7,688 nucleotides of DNA from Candidatus Yonathbacteria bacterium (GCA_016201355.1 JACQCY010000057.1:1-7688), one strand, 5' to 3'. Counted from the stretch's first letter, positions 1-5,811 are shown. Notes: generated from the sequence alone by a model not told the origin. Made by a program: numbers and translations.

Positions 1-6
1 AATCTA

Positions 7-3000
7 ATGAATTTTCTAAAAAAATTATTTTTCGTCACAATAATTCCCGTTTTTGTCTTTGGAATTTTATTTTCATTTCCCCAATACAGCAGAAGTTATG
101 ATGATAAAACCACCCATCCGGGACTCACGGATGAAATAGTTGATTTTTATAATTTCTCATCTGAAAATAAATTAACAGATGAGGAAAAAGAATGGATTGT
201 TCTCGGTTCAATCAATGAAGATACCGAACCGCGGTGGATCAATCATTTTTATGATCCAATAAATAATGAAGGATGGAAAGCGGAGAATTTAGGGTGGGTA
301 CCGCCCCTTGTTCTCAGTGTCTTTTCTAAAACACTCCTTAATATCAATACGGAAACGGTGTCTTCAAAGAATTGGGCGCACAATGAAACTTTGCAAGCGA
401 AGTATGGAAATTATTGGGGAAATAGAACTTGGGAAAATGCTATCAGGCGGTATGTGGCAGGTGACAAAATGTTTGCTTATCAGACACTCGGTGATATTCT
501 CCATCTCTTGGAAGACGCTACGGTTCCGGATCACACAAGGAATGATACCCATGTGCATGAAGGAACAGGATTTACGACAGATGGAGGGAGTCCGTATGAG
601 GATTATGCAAAGGATTTTACCAGAGCAACACTACATACTGCTAATGATTTGATACAAGAAAATAGACAGCCGATAATATTAGATTCTCTTGATGCATATT
701 TTGATAGTTTGGCGAAGTATTCCAATGGATATTTTTTCAGTAAAGATACGATAAATTCTAAAAAATATGCAAATCCAAAGATTTTGAGAGAGAGTAACGG
801 GTATACTTATGGGCAAGATCAATACCATAATGAAACTATATTATCAGAAGTAAGAGTAGAGACGAAAGGTGATCTTGGTACAACGAAAATCTATTCTCTA
901 AACAATAATCTCGTCCTCTCCTCCTACTTCTCCCGCCTCTCCCGCGAAGCAGTCTTAAATGGCGCGGGGGTAATTAAACTTTTTTTTGACGAGGTTGCGA
1001 AAGAGGAGAAAGACAAATCATTAATACAAGCGGAGCCAAAAACTGGCTGGTGGCAAGAGATGAGGTCTCCGCTGTATGGCTTTTTCATACCGACTTATAA
1101 TTCAGTTAAGGATTTTGTGAACCAACTATCTTCTGCAAATAATTCAACCAACAACAACGCGTCGGTGCTTCTTGCGACAACGCAAAATACGCAAACTCCA
1201 CCACCAATTACGCCTAAACAAGAGGTAGTTAACAATACTCAATCACCGCAAATACAACAAAATTCTGCCAGCCAGCCTCCTTCACTGCAACCTCCCGCAA
1301 CGAAAAACATCACCACGCTTTCTCCCTCAATCCCAACACAAACGATCACAGATCCAACAGAAAACACCATTATTAAAAGTAACACATCGTCCATATCGTA
1401 TGGTGGTGGGGTTTCTCCTCAACCTCCCCAGGTACAATCACAAATGGAAACAACTACTCCAATAATAATCACCTATATTAACGGCGTAATGCCGGAAGCT
1501 TTCGCATCAAGCACTCTTACAAGCGCAACCACGACATTTTCGGGCATATACAACAACAACGCAACATTTGATAAAATAATTTTTGAATTAAAAAACACAT
1601 CACTCAATATAGCGACTTCATCCATTTCACGCGCCATCGCAACGACGACCGGTGAGAGACTCGCATACAGCGAACAAATCACGCTTGAAAGCGAAGGGAA
1701 TTGGCAGTACCGTGCGCAACTGGGTGACAGTGTGAATGCATCAAGCACGCCATGGTCAGCGCTCTATTTCTTTAATCTCGCAACAAGCACGACTGCGACC
1801 ACAACCTCAGGAGTAGCGTCGTCTTCCCCTACGTATGCGGTTATCTCGGAGCAGGCGGACCATTCAACTTTTGACACAACTCCAAGCAACGTTCAAGGTT
1901 ATGGCGTCCAAAGAAATGTTACTTTATCACAGCCCGTAACATTCACAGGTGTAAATAATGGTGATAAGGGGCGCATTGTTCTTTGGTACTATTTTGGCTA
2001 TGGGCAGGATTGTTCCACGGTAGGGTCTGTTGTGTTATCTACTGGGCCTGCAGATGGAAATTTCTTTTCTCCTGTTTCAGCGACGCCTAATTGGGATGGT
2101 TCATGTGTGTTTCGGCTCGCTAATGCAAACGGTTCGGTTACGCGGGAAAATACTCAACCCTATGCGCTATTCCTTTACAGTTCATTCACTCATGCGGGGC
2201 CATATGCGTATGGAAAGACTGGGGGGAACAGTAATGCGGTTTATTGTAGAGGAGGCGGAATTTATGCCAATTCCTGCACCGACCTCGTGGAATACGTTGC
2301 AAATCTTTCAGATTTTGCATACTTAATTACTTCTGACACCTATACGCCACCGCCTATTCCAAGCGGGACAAGCTCCGTGCCTTCTACGGCTTCTCCTGTT
2401 GCCGCCGAGCAAGCGGATCACTCTACGGTTGATGCCACAACGCAACCAAATATCTATCCAATACAGCAAAATATTGTTTTGTCGCATAGCGTAATCTTTA
2501 CGGGGGCGAATGTTGGTGACAAAGGGCGTATTGTTACATGGTATTCTTTTCTCTCAGGACAAGATTGCTCAAATGTGGGGATGGTTGGTTTGACTACGGG
2601 TCCTGCCGGTAGCACTTCTTTTGTTCCTGTTTCCAAGACTCCATCTGCGGATGGAGCGTGTGTGTTCCATTTGGGTAATGCAAATGCCTCGGTTGAAAAG
2701 TCAGCCGGGACATACGCCCTCTATATGGAACCCAATGCGTATTCCATAGGCGCTCCAAGACCTCTTGGTAAAATGGGCGGGAATAGCAATGCAGTATTTT
2801 GCGCAGGGGGAGAAATATATGCCAGCACCTGTTCAGATTTTAGAGGGTATTCTTCCAATCTTTCAGATTTTGCATACATAGTTACGGAGGATACTTATGG
2901 TATGATCACTCCCGTAATTGATAACACTCCACCCGTAATTCTTTCTATGTCGTTTTCCACAAGCACTGGGTACGCGAAAATTGGCGACATTATTACTCTG

Positions 3001-3540
3001 GCAATCACGGCTGATTTCGCAGGATATTCTCTCGGTGCAACAACGATCAATGGTGTTGCCGTAACAGGATTTACTGATATGGGGGCAGGGACATATACAG
3101 TTACCTACACTGTAAATTCTGGAGATAATGACAAAACGTCGGGGACTATCCCCGCAAGTGTTGTCCTTATTGACAGCGCGGGAAATGCAAGCGCTCCCTT
3201 TACGAGTGTAGATACAAACACGCTTAAACTTGATGCCAATATTCCCGTACTTCTTTCCGCCCAAATGACTTCAACGACGACCGTTGATGCGCTTTTTTCG
3301 GAAGATCTCAATGGTTCAACAGTCACCAATAACGATTTTTCTATAACAGGACATCCTCTCGTTTTGCCTGATGCCTATGAAATAAGTCCCGGAGTGGTTC
3401 GCCTTACCGTAGATACTCCTTTTGGAATAGGGGAAAGTCCAGAGATTTTTTATAATACTACGGTGTCAAATGGGGTGAAAGATTTAGCGGGGAATGTTGC
3501 CGTAGCGAACTCTGTTATCGCAAGCAGTGGAGTATGGTAA
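7..3540 (+). CDS. Secreted multidomain protein: phospholipase C/P1-nuclease-like domain plus adhesin-like repeats
   Basis: The 1177-residue product begins with a signal peptide (KK at 5-6, hydrophobic core about 7-25), so it is exported. Residues 35-335 resemble the zinc-dependent phospholipase C/S1-P1 nuclease fold: H37, the stretch ED(71-72) to NHFYDP(79-84), H125, LGDILHLLED with H166 and D170, then VPDH with H176, and H182/H184. These are plausible zinc ligands; substrate (phospholipid or nucleic acid) cannot be told. Residues 350-480 are a Pro/Thr/Ser/Asn/Gln-rich linker, 487-600 a Thr/Ser-rich beta-type region, 615-779 and 801-964 two homologous four-cysteine repeats, 972-1073 an Ig-like domain opening with DNTPP, and 1075-1177 a second Ig-like domain of SbsA/SwmB style. 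No LPXTG signal or C-terminal membrane helix is visible, so anchoring is unknown. The start is chosen because the signal peptide follows directly; only six bases lie upstream, so promoter and RBS are unseen. Reading is strong, the enzymatic assignment moderate. Confidence 0.85.
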   Translation: MNFLKKLFFVTIIPVFVFGILFSFPQYSRSYDDKTTHPGLTDEIVDFYNFSSENKLTDEEKEWIVLGSINEDTEPRWINHFYDPINNEGWKAENLGWVPPLVLSVFSKTLLNINTETVSSKNWAHNETLQAKYGNYWGNRTWENAIRRYVAGDKMFAYQTLGDILHLLEDATVPDHTRNDTHVHEGTGFTTDGGSPYEDYAKDFTRATLHTANDLIQENRQPIILDSLDAYFDSLAKYSNGYFFSKDTINSKKYANPKILRESNGYTYGQDQYHNETILSEVRVETKGDLGTTKIYSLNNNLVLSSYFSRLSREAVLNGAGVIKLFFDEVAKEEKDKSLIQAEPKTGWWQEMRSPLYGFFIPTYNSVKDFVNQLSSANNSTNNNASVLLATTQNTQTPPPITPKQEVVNNTQSPQIQQNSASQPPSLQPPATKNITTLSPSIPTQTITDPTENTIIKSNTSSISYGGGVSPQPPQVQSQMETTTPIIITYINGVMPEAFASSTLTSATTTFSGIYNNNATFDKIIFELKNTSLNIATSSISRAIATTTGERLAYSEQITLESEGNWQYRAQLGDSVNASSTPWSALYFFNLATSTTATTTSGVASSSPTYAVISEQADHSTFDTTPSNVQGYGVQRNVTLSQPVTFTGVNNGDKGRIVLWYYFGYGQDCSTVGSVVLSTGPADGNFFSPVSATPNWDGSCVFRLANANGSVTRENTQPYALFLYSSFTHAGPYAYGKTGGNSNAVYCRGGGIYANSCTDLVEYVANLSDFAYLITSDTYTPPPIPSGTSSVPSTASPVAAEQADHSTVDATTQPNIYPIQQNIVLSHSVIFTGANVGDKGRIVTWYSFLSGQDCSNVGMVGLTTGPAGSTSFVPVSKTPSADGACVFHLGNANASVEKSAGTYALYMEPNAYSIGAPRPLGKMGGNSNAVFCAGGEIYASTCSDFRGYSSNLSDFAYIVTEDTYGMITPVIDNTPPVILSMSFSTSTGYAKIGDIITLAITADFAGYSLGATTINGVAVTGFTDMGAGTYTVTYTVNSGDNDKTSGTIPASVVLIDSAGNASAPFTSVDTNTLKLDANIPVLLSAQMTSTTTVDALFSEDLNGSTVTNNDFSITGHPLVLPDAYEISPGVVRLTVDTPFGIGESPEIFYNTTVSNGVKDLAGNVAVANSVIASSGVW
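1849..2343 (+). repeat. First copy of an internal four-cysteine protein repeat (residues 615-779)
   Basis: The repeat runs from EQADHST to LSDFAYLITSDTY. It has cysteines at 669, 700, 747 and 757, and anchor motifs GDKGRIV, GQDC and GGNSNAV. Cysteine spacing (31, 47, 10) is identical to the second copy, which suggests two conserved disulfides in an extracellular beta-rich domain. I do not recognise the family; a binding or adhesion role is only inference. Confidence 0.85.
2407..2898 (+). repeat. Second copy of the four-cysteine protein repeat (residues 801-964)
   Basis: The repeat runs from EQADHST to LSDFAYIVTEDTY, offset 185-186 residues from the first copy. Cysteines lie at 854, 885, 932 and 942. 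The copies share the same framework (VTFTG/VIFTG, GDKGRIV, GQDC, TGPA, GGNSNAV, IYA) but differ at many other positions and in DNA sequence, so the duplication is not recent. A short Pro/Ser/Thr linker (780-800) joins them. Confidence 0.85.
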
Positions 3541-3549
3541 CATTGATTT

Positions 3550-3693
3550 ATGTCAAACATCATCAAAACAATACTCGGATTTGCAGGGATTTTGCTTATT
3601 GGTCTTGCGGGAGTCTTTGTTTCAGAAATGATGAAACTCGGGGATATAAATACAGCCGTTGCGACGGTTGACAATATTACGAGCGTGCGATAG
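3550..3693 (+). CDS. Possible 47-residue single-pass membrane peptide
   Basis: An ATG nine bases after the stop of the large secreted protein opens a 47-codon frame ending in TAG. The product starts MSNIIKTILGF and has one hydrophobic, Gly/Leu/Ile-rich stretch at about residues 7-25 that could span the membrane, followed by a polar tail ending NITSVR. I do not recognise it. The close spacing would fit translational coupling to the upstream gene, but no convincing ribosome-binding site is seen (the only GGAG is about 16 bases upstream). The last 26 bases also carry the inferred rplJ promoter, with the stop codon being the first three bases of the -10 hexamer. It may be a real short protein or a chance frame. 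Confidence 0.4.
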   Translation: MSNIIKTILGFAGILLIGLAGVFVSEMMKLGDINTAVATVDNITSVR

Positions 3694-3696
3694 GAT
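3668..3696 (+). promoter_or_regulatory. Predicted sigma70-type promoter of rplJ-rplL
   Basis: A perfect -35 TTGACA (3668-3673) and a 4/6-match -10 TAGGAT (3691-3696) are separated by exactly 17 bases. Transcription would begin near 3702-3704, which puts the L10-leader-like RNA at the extreme 5' end of the message. It is the only clear -35 hexamer found in the window. Confidence 0.6.
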
Positions 3697-3701
3697 AGCA
3701 A

Positions 3702-3760
3702 GTGAAAGCCGTAGAAATAGGCAGCCCAGAGAAAAGGGCAATAAGTCCTGTGGAGGTCGA
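3702..3760 (+). ncRNA. Ribosomal protein L10 leader (autoregulatory mRNA element)
   Basis: The segment matches the known L10-leader layout: GCCGTAGA, then a 5' strand ATAGG (3717-3721) pairing with CCTGT (3747-3751), an inner stem GCCC (3724-3727)/GGGC (3736-3739) with loop AGAGAAAA, an asymmetric AATAAGT on the 3' side, and a closing GGAGGT (3752-3757). In bacteria with this element, free L10 bound to L7/L12 binds the leader and represses its own operon. Its place just after the promoter and upstream of rplJ fits exactly. The assignment is from motif memory; a covariance-model score would settle it. Confidence 0.75.
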
Positions 3761-3764
3761 CTCT

Positions 3765-3781
3765 AATTCCTTAGTGGGATT
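3765..3781 (+). promoter_or_regulatory. Small hairpin in the rplJ leader
   Basis: AATTCC (3765-3770) can pair with GGGATT (3776-3781), including one G-U pair, around a five-base loop TTAGT. It lies between the L10 leader and the strong downstream hairpin and may be part of the same switch. No function is established. Confidence 0.35.
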
Positions 3782-3789
3782 TTGGCTTC

Positions 3790-3820
3790 ACGGCTTAAGC
3801 GCAAGCGCTTAAGCCGTTTG
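3790..3820 (+). terminator. Strong leader hairpin, candidate attenuator upstream of rplJ
   Basis: ACGGCTTAAGCG (3790-3801) and CGCTTAAGCCGT (3806-3817) form a perfect 12-bp stem with loop CAAG, followed by a short T run broken by G (TTTGTG). The U-tract is weak for an intrinsic terminator, so termination is uncertain. The 5' arm could instead pair with AAGCCGT (3706-3712) at the start of the transcript, as in an attenuator with alternative structures. It lies about 85 bases before the rplJ start. Confidence 0.5.
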
Positions 3821-3865
3821 TGTAATTAAGTGAATGGGCGAATTGAGAGTGTGGGGCTTATTCTA

Positions 3866-3893
3866 GGTTCCGTGTTCTTGGTTCCTTGTTCTG
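3866..3893 (+). repeat. Two tandem 14-base units upstream of rplJ
   Basis: GGTTCCGTGTTCTT (3866-3879) is followed immediately by GGTTCCTTGTTCTG (3880-3893); 12 of 14 positions match. The pyrimidine-rich stretch ends nine bases before the rplJ ATG and occupies the place where a Shine-Dalgarno would be expected, so translation of rplJ probably does not use one. Function unknown; it may be simple-sequence drift. Confidence 0.55.
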
Positions 3894-3902
3894 TTCAAAC
3901 AT

Positions 3903-4505
3903 ATGGCAATTACAAAACAAAAGAAAACAGAGATTCTTGATTCAATGAAGAAGCGATTGACAAACGCAAAGTCTCTCGTCTTTGTTAATTTCAATGCGCT
4001 TACGGTTGCGGATACAAAAGTATTGCGTCGCAAGCTCTTGGCGGATAAGATTGGATACTTTGTTGCGAAAAAGACATTGGCAAAGAGGGTCATCAATGAT
4101 CTTAAGGTAAAAGGGGAGATGCCAAATTTACCCGGAGAAATTGCTATTGCGTATGGAGAAGACCTCATCGCTCCAGCGCGAGAGACCTATGCTTTTCAAA
4201 AGATGCCACGCGACAAAGGCTCGATAGCTATTGTCGGCGGGATCTTTGACGGAGTGTTTAAAAGCAAAGAAGAGATGATGTCTATTGCGACTATCCCTAC
4301 CCTTCATATCCTCCGCGGGCAATTTGTCAATATTATCAATTCTCCACTTCAGCGTTTTGCAATCGTTTTGGAAAAGATTCGCAAGAGCAAAGGTGGGGGA
4401 GCGGTAGTAAAGGAAGAGGTGGTGGTTGTTCCAGAAGAAGTAGTTGCAGAAGCACCGGCAGAAGTGGTAGTTCCCGCAGAGGTGGCGAAAGAAGCGGTAG
4501 TATAA
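3903..4505 (+). CDS. rplJ: 50S ribosomal protein L10
   Basis: This 200-residue protein anchors the L7/L12 stalk to 23S rRNA and, through the stalk, recruits translation GTPases. Residues 1-135 match the L10 globular domain (MAITKQKKTEIL start, SLVFVNFNALTV, LRRKLL, FVAKKTLAKRVI, IAIVGGIFDG). Residues about 140-163 form the C-terminal helix that binds L7/L12 dimers. Residues 168-200 are an unusual Val/Glu/Ala/Pro-rich tail encoded by purine-rich, repeat-like DNA; typical bacterial L10 is about 165-175 residues, so this is an extension of some 30. The ATG at 3903 follows AAACAT with no Shine-Dalgarno. The gene is first in an operon with rplL, 64 bases downstream, and is probably repressed by its own product through the leader at 3702-3760. 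Confidence 0.97.
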   Translation: MAITKQKKTEILDSMKKRLTNAKSLVFVNFNALTVADTKVLRRKLLADKIGYFVAKKTLAKRVINDLKVKGEMPNLPGEIAIAYGEDLIAPARETYAFQKMPRDKGSIAIVGGIFDGVFKSKEEMMSIATIPTLHILRGQFVNIINSPLQRFAIVLEKIRKSKGGGAVVKEEVVVVPEEVVAEAPAEVVVPAEVAKEAVV

Positions 4506-4515
4506 GGGTTGTTTC

Positions 4516-4536
4516 TGCCAAGGGATGCCCTTGGCA
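4516..4536 (+). promoter_or_regulatory. Hairpin between rplJ and rplL
   Basis: TGCCAAGGG and CCCTTGGCA form a perfect 9-bp stem with a three-base loop ATG, 11 bases after the rplJ stop. There is no T run on the + strand (A-rich sequence follows), so it is not a standard + strand terminator. It could be a processing or mRNA-stabilising stem that helps set the excess of L7/L12 over L10, or a terminator for minus-strand transcription. Confidence 0.55.
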
Positions 4537-4569
4537 AAAATTTAAAAATTAAACATTAATATTAAAATT

Positions 4570-4965
4570 ATGACTGAAGAAAAAAAAGATGTAGTAATTC
4601 CAGCGAAATTCAAGGATATCGTTGAGAAGATCGACACGATGAGCGTTCTTGACCTTCATGAATTAGTGAAGTTGTTTGAAGACAAGTTTGGTGTTTCGGC
4701 GGCGGCAACAGCGGCGGCTCCCGTAGCGGAGGTAGGAGGAGTAGCAGAGGAGAAATCTTCGTTTGGTGTAGAGCTTACCTCGGCAGGTGACCAGAAAATT
4801 GCGGTGATCAAAGCTATTAAGGAAGCTCTTGGTCTTGGACTCAAAGAAGCAAAAGATTTTGCTGATGGAGCGCCGGTAATGATCAAAGAAGGAATGAGTA
4901 AGGCAGATGCTGATGGTCTTAAGAAAAAGATTGAAGAGGTGGGAGGAAAAGTTACATTGAAGTAA
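4570..4965 (+). CDS. rplL: 50S ribosomal protein L7/L12
   Basis: This 131-residue acidic stalk protein binds L10 as dimers and contacts EF-Tu, EF-G and other GTPases. Residues 8-42 are the N-terminal dimerisation/L10-binding domain (FKDIVEKIDTMSVLDLHELV). Residues 43-63 are the Ala-rich flexible hinge. Residues 64-131 are the C-terminal factor-binding domain with KIAVIKAIKEALGLGLKEAKDF, GAPVMIKEGMSKADA and the final GGKVTLK. Length is only slightly above the usual 120-128. It is co-transcribed with rplJ. The start lies in an AT-only stretch without a Shine-Dalgarno. The last codons (KVTLK and stop) sit inside a palindrome that is repeated exactly 87 bases downstream. Confidence 0.98.
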   Translation: MTEEKKDVVIPAKFKDIVEKIDTMSVLDLHELVKLFEDKFGVSAAATAAAPVAEVGGVAEEKSSFGVELTSAGDQKIAVIKAIKEALGLGLKEAKDFADGAPVMIKEGMSKADADGLKKKIEEVGGKVTLK

Positions 4966-4969
4966 CTTT
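4948..4969 (+). repeat. Palindromic repeat copy 1, overlapping the end of rplL
   Basis: An AAAGTTAC arm, loop ATTGAA and GTAACTTT arm form an 8-bp hairpin (9 bp here with flanking A/T). It contains the last codons and stop of rplL. An identical 22-base copy is at 5035-5056. It may act as part of the operon's 3' end. Confidence 0.8.
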
Positions 4970-4973
4970 TCGG

Positions 4974-5030
4974 CCGGAGCGCGTCGGCGCGAGGCGGGGT
5001 CGGCGCGCATTTTCAGCAGAAAATGACGCG
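4974..5030 (+). repeat. GC-rich structured element, copy 1 (downstream of rplL)
   Basis: A very GC-rich stretch containing CGGAGCGCG, CGGCGCGAG (4985-4993) and a hairpin with ATTTTC (5009-5014), loop AGCA and GAAAAT (5019-5024). The hairpin is extended by CGCGC (5004-5008) pairing with G and CGCG (5025, 5027-5030) across a bulged A. It shares CGGCGCGAG and the 14-mer TTTTCAGCAGAAAA, in the same order, with 5847-5880. Its base composition is unlike the surrounding genes. It is probably a small dispersed intergenic repeat; function unknown. Confidence 0.6.
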
Positions 5031-5034
5031 TGAC

Positions 5035-5056
5035 AAAGTTACATTGAAGTAACTTT
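5035..5056 (+). repeat. Palindromic repeat copy 2 (duplicate of the rplL end)
   Basis: An exact 22-base copy of 4948-4969: AAAGTTAC, ATTGAA, GTAACTTT. Copy 1 and copy 2 enclose the GC-rich element. Because each is palindromic, the 3' arm of copy 1 (4962-4969) can also pair with the 5' arm of copy 2 (5035-5042), closing a larger hairpin around that element. Confidence 0.8.
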
Positions 5057-5059
5057 AAA

Positions 5060-5128
5060 CATTTGAAATGTAAAGAAAGAAGAGCGGCCTCTCTGAGAGG
5101 CCGCTCTTCTTTCTTTACATTTCAAATG
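5060..5128 (+). terminator. 33-bp perfect hairpin, probable rplJL terminator
   Basis: Bases 5060-5092 are the exact reverse complement of 5096-5128, with a three-base loop CTG. The top of the stem is GC-rich (AGAGCGGCCTCT) and the base is A/T-rich with TTCTTTCTTT on the 3' side, so it could stop transcription from either side. It is far longer than an ordinary intrinsic terminator. The extended -10 of the next gene begins at its last bases, so it may also insulate that promoter. Confidence 0.7.
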
Positions 5129-5135
5129 CTATACT
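5127..5135 (+). promoter_or_regulatory. Predicted extended -10 promoter for the winged-helix gene
   Basis: TGC followed by TATACT (5130-5135) fits an extended -10 element. No -35 is seen at normal spacing; the upstream DNA is the arm of the long hairpin. Predicted start of transcription is about 5142, only two bases before the ATG at 5144, which implies a leaderless or nearly leaderless mRNA. Confidence 0.5.
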
Positions 5136-5143
5136 TGTATTAT

Positions 5144-5761
5144 ATGGATACATTAGGAATACTTTTTGGGAGCACTTCGCGGATAAAAATCCTCCGTCTC
5201 TTCCTTCTTAACCCGCTTGAAGTATATGATACCAAAGAAATAGCGCTTAAAAGCAAAGTAAGGATTGCAGAAGCGCGGAAAGAAATATCTCTTTTGAAAA
5301 AAGCTGGTGTTCTTGCAGGCAAAAGTTTTCTCAAGGATATCCCTCTTAAGCGTGGTTCAAAAAAAATACTTAAAAAACGGATGCAAGGATTTCAGCTCAA
5401 GGCATCTTTCCCTCTTCTTTTCCCCCTTAAAAACCTCATTATATCGGAGACGCCTCTTGGTCGTAATGAAATATCAAAGCGTTTCCGCGCCACGGGGAAG
5501 ATCAAGTTACTCATCTTGTCGGGGATTTTTCTTGACGAGCCTGATTCTCGCGTAGATGTATTCATTGTTGGGGATAATCTTAAGAGACGCTCCATAGAGA
5601 ATGTTTTGCGTTCTCTTGAAGCTGAAATGGGAAAAGAACTTTCGTATGGGGCGCTAGAGACCAAGGAGTTTCTTTATCGTGCCAGTGTTTATGATAGATT
5701 TATCAGAGATATTCTCGATATGCGCCACGATAAGGTGATAGATAGATTGGGAGTGGAGTAG
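5144..5761 (+). CDS. Winged-helix protein with a degenerate nucleotidyltransferase-fold domain
   Basis: The product has 205 residues. Residues 5-75 look like a winged helix-turn-helix (FGSTSRIKILRLFLLNPLEVYDTKEIA then EARKEISLLKKAGVL), a DNA-binding fold. Residues 118-205 resemble a small nucleotidyltransferase (MNT-like) domain: KLLILSGIF, then SRVDVFIVGD (135-144), a Glu-rich helix, and SYGALETKEFLYRASVYDRFIRDIL. The usual S-D-x-D metal-binding motif reads S135-R136-V137-D138, so the first Asp is missing and catalysis is doubtful. Proteins of this design are frequent in Patescibacteria and are often called transcriptional regulators; the target is unknown. I chose ATG 5144 rather than 5063 because the upstream start lies inside the 33-bp hairpin and would add a low-quality N-terminus, while an extended -10 sits just before 5144. 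Confidence 0.8.
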   Translation: MDTLGILFGSTSRIKILRLFLLNPLEVYDTKEIALKSKVRIAEARKEISLLKKAGVLAGKSFLKDIPLKRGSKKILKKRMQGFQLKASFPLLFPLKNLIISETPLGRNEISKRFRATGKIKLLILSGIFLDEPDSRVDVFIVGDNLKRRSIENVLRSLEAEMGKELSYGALETKEFLYRASVYDRFIRDILDMRHDKVIDRLGVE

Positions 5762-5773
5762 AAAATAGTCAAC

Positions 5774-5794
5774 AAATGAAAGCAGATTTCATTT
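5774..5794 (+). terminator. Small hairpin after the winged-helix gene
   Basis: AAATGAAA (5774-5781) and TTTCATTT (5787-5794) pair around a GCAGA loop, 12 bases after the stop codon, with one more T and CTGCC following. Alternatively GCAGA (5782-5786) can pair with TCTGC (5795-5799). The stem is AT-rich and weak, so termination is only possible. Confidence 0.35.
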
Positions 5795-5811
5795 TCTGCC
5801 ATGTGGAGCGA

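Noticed and set aside
900..960. Abrupt C/T-rich, different codon use within the large secreted protein as a sign of recombination
   Set aside because: The stretch is short, the frame is continuous, and the encoded residues (LSSYFSRLSREAV) fit the helical domain; Ser/Leu codon choice alone is too weak.
2863..3264. A 133-codon minus-strand frame opposite the large secreted protein
   Set aside because: It is antisense to a well-supported coding region with clear domain structure; no promoter or homology-like motif supports it.
4336..4537. Minus-strand Leu/Pro- and Thr-rich frames opposite the end of rplJ
   Set aside because: They mirror the repetitive Val/Glu/Ala codons of the L10 tail and are low-complexity shadows.
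5063..5143. N-terminal extension of the winged-helix protein starting at ATG 5063
   Set aside because: It lies within the 33-bp hairpin, upstream of the predicted promoter, and adds an Arg/Ser-rich segment unlike the family; ATG 5144 gives a normal N-terminus.
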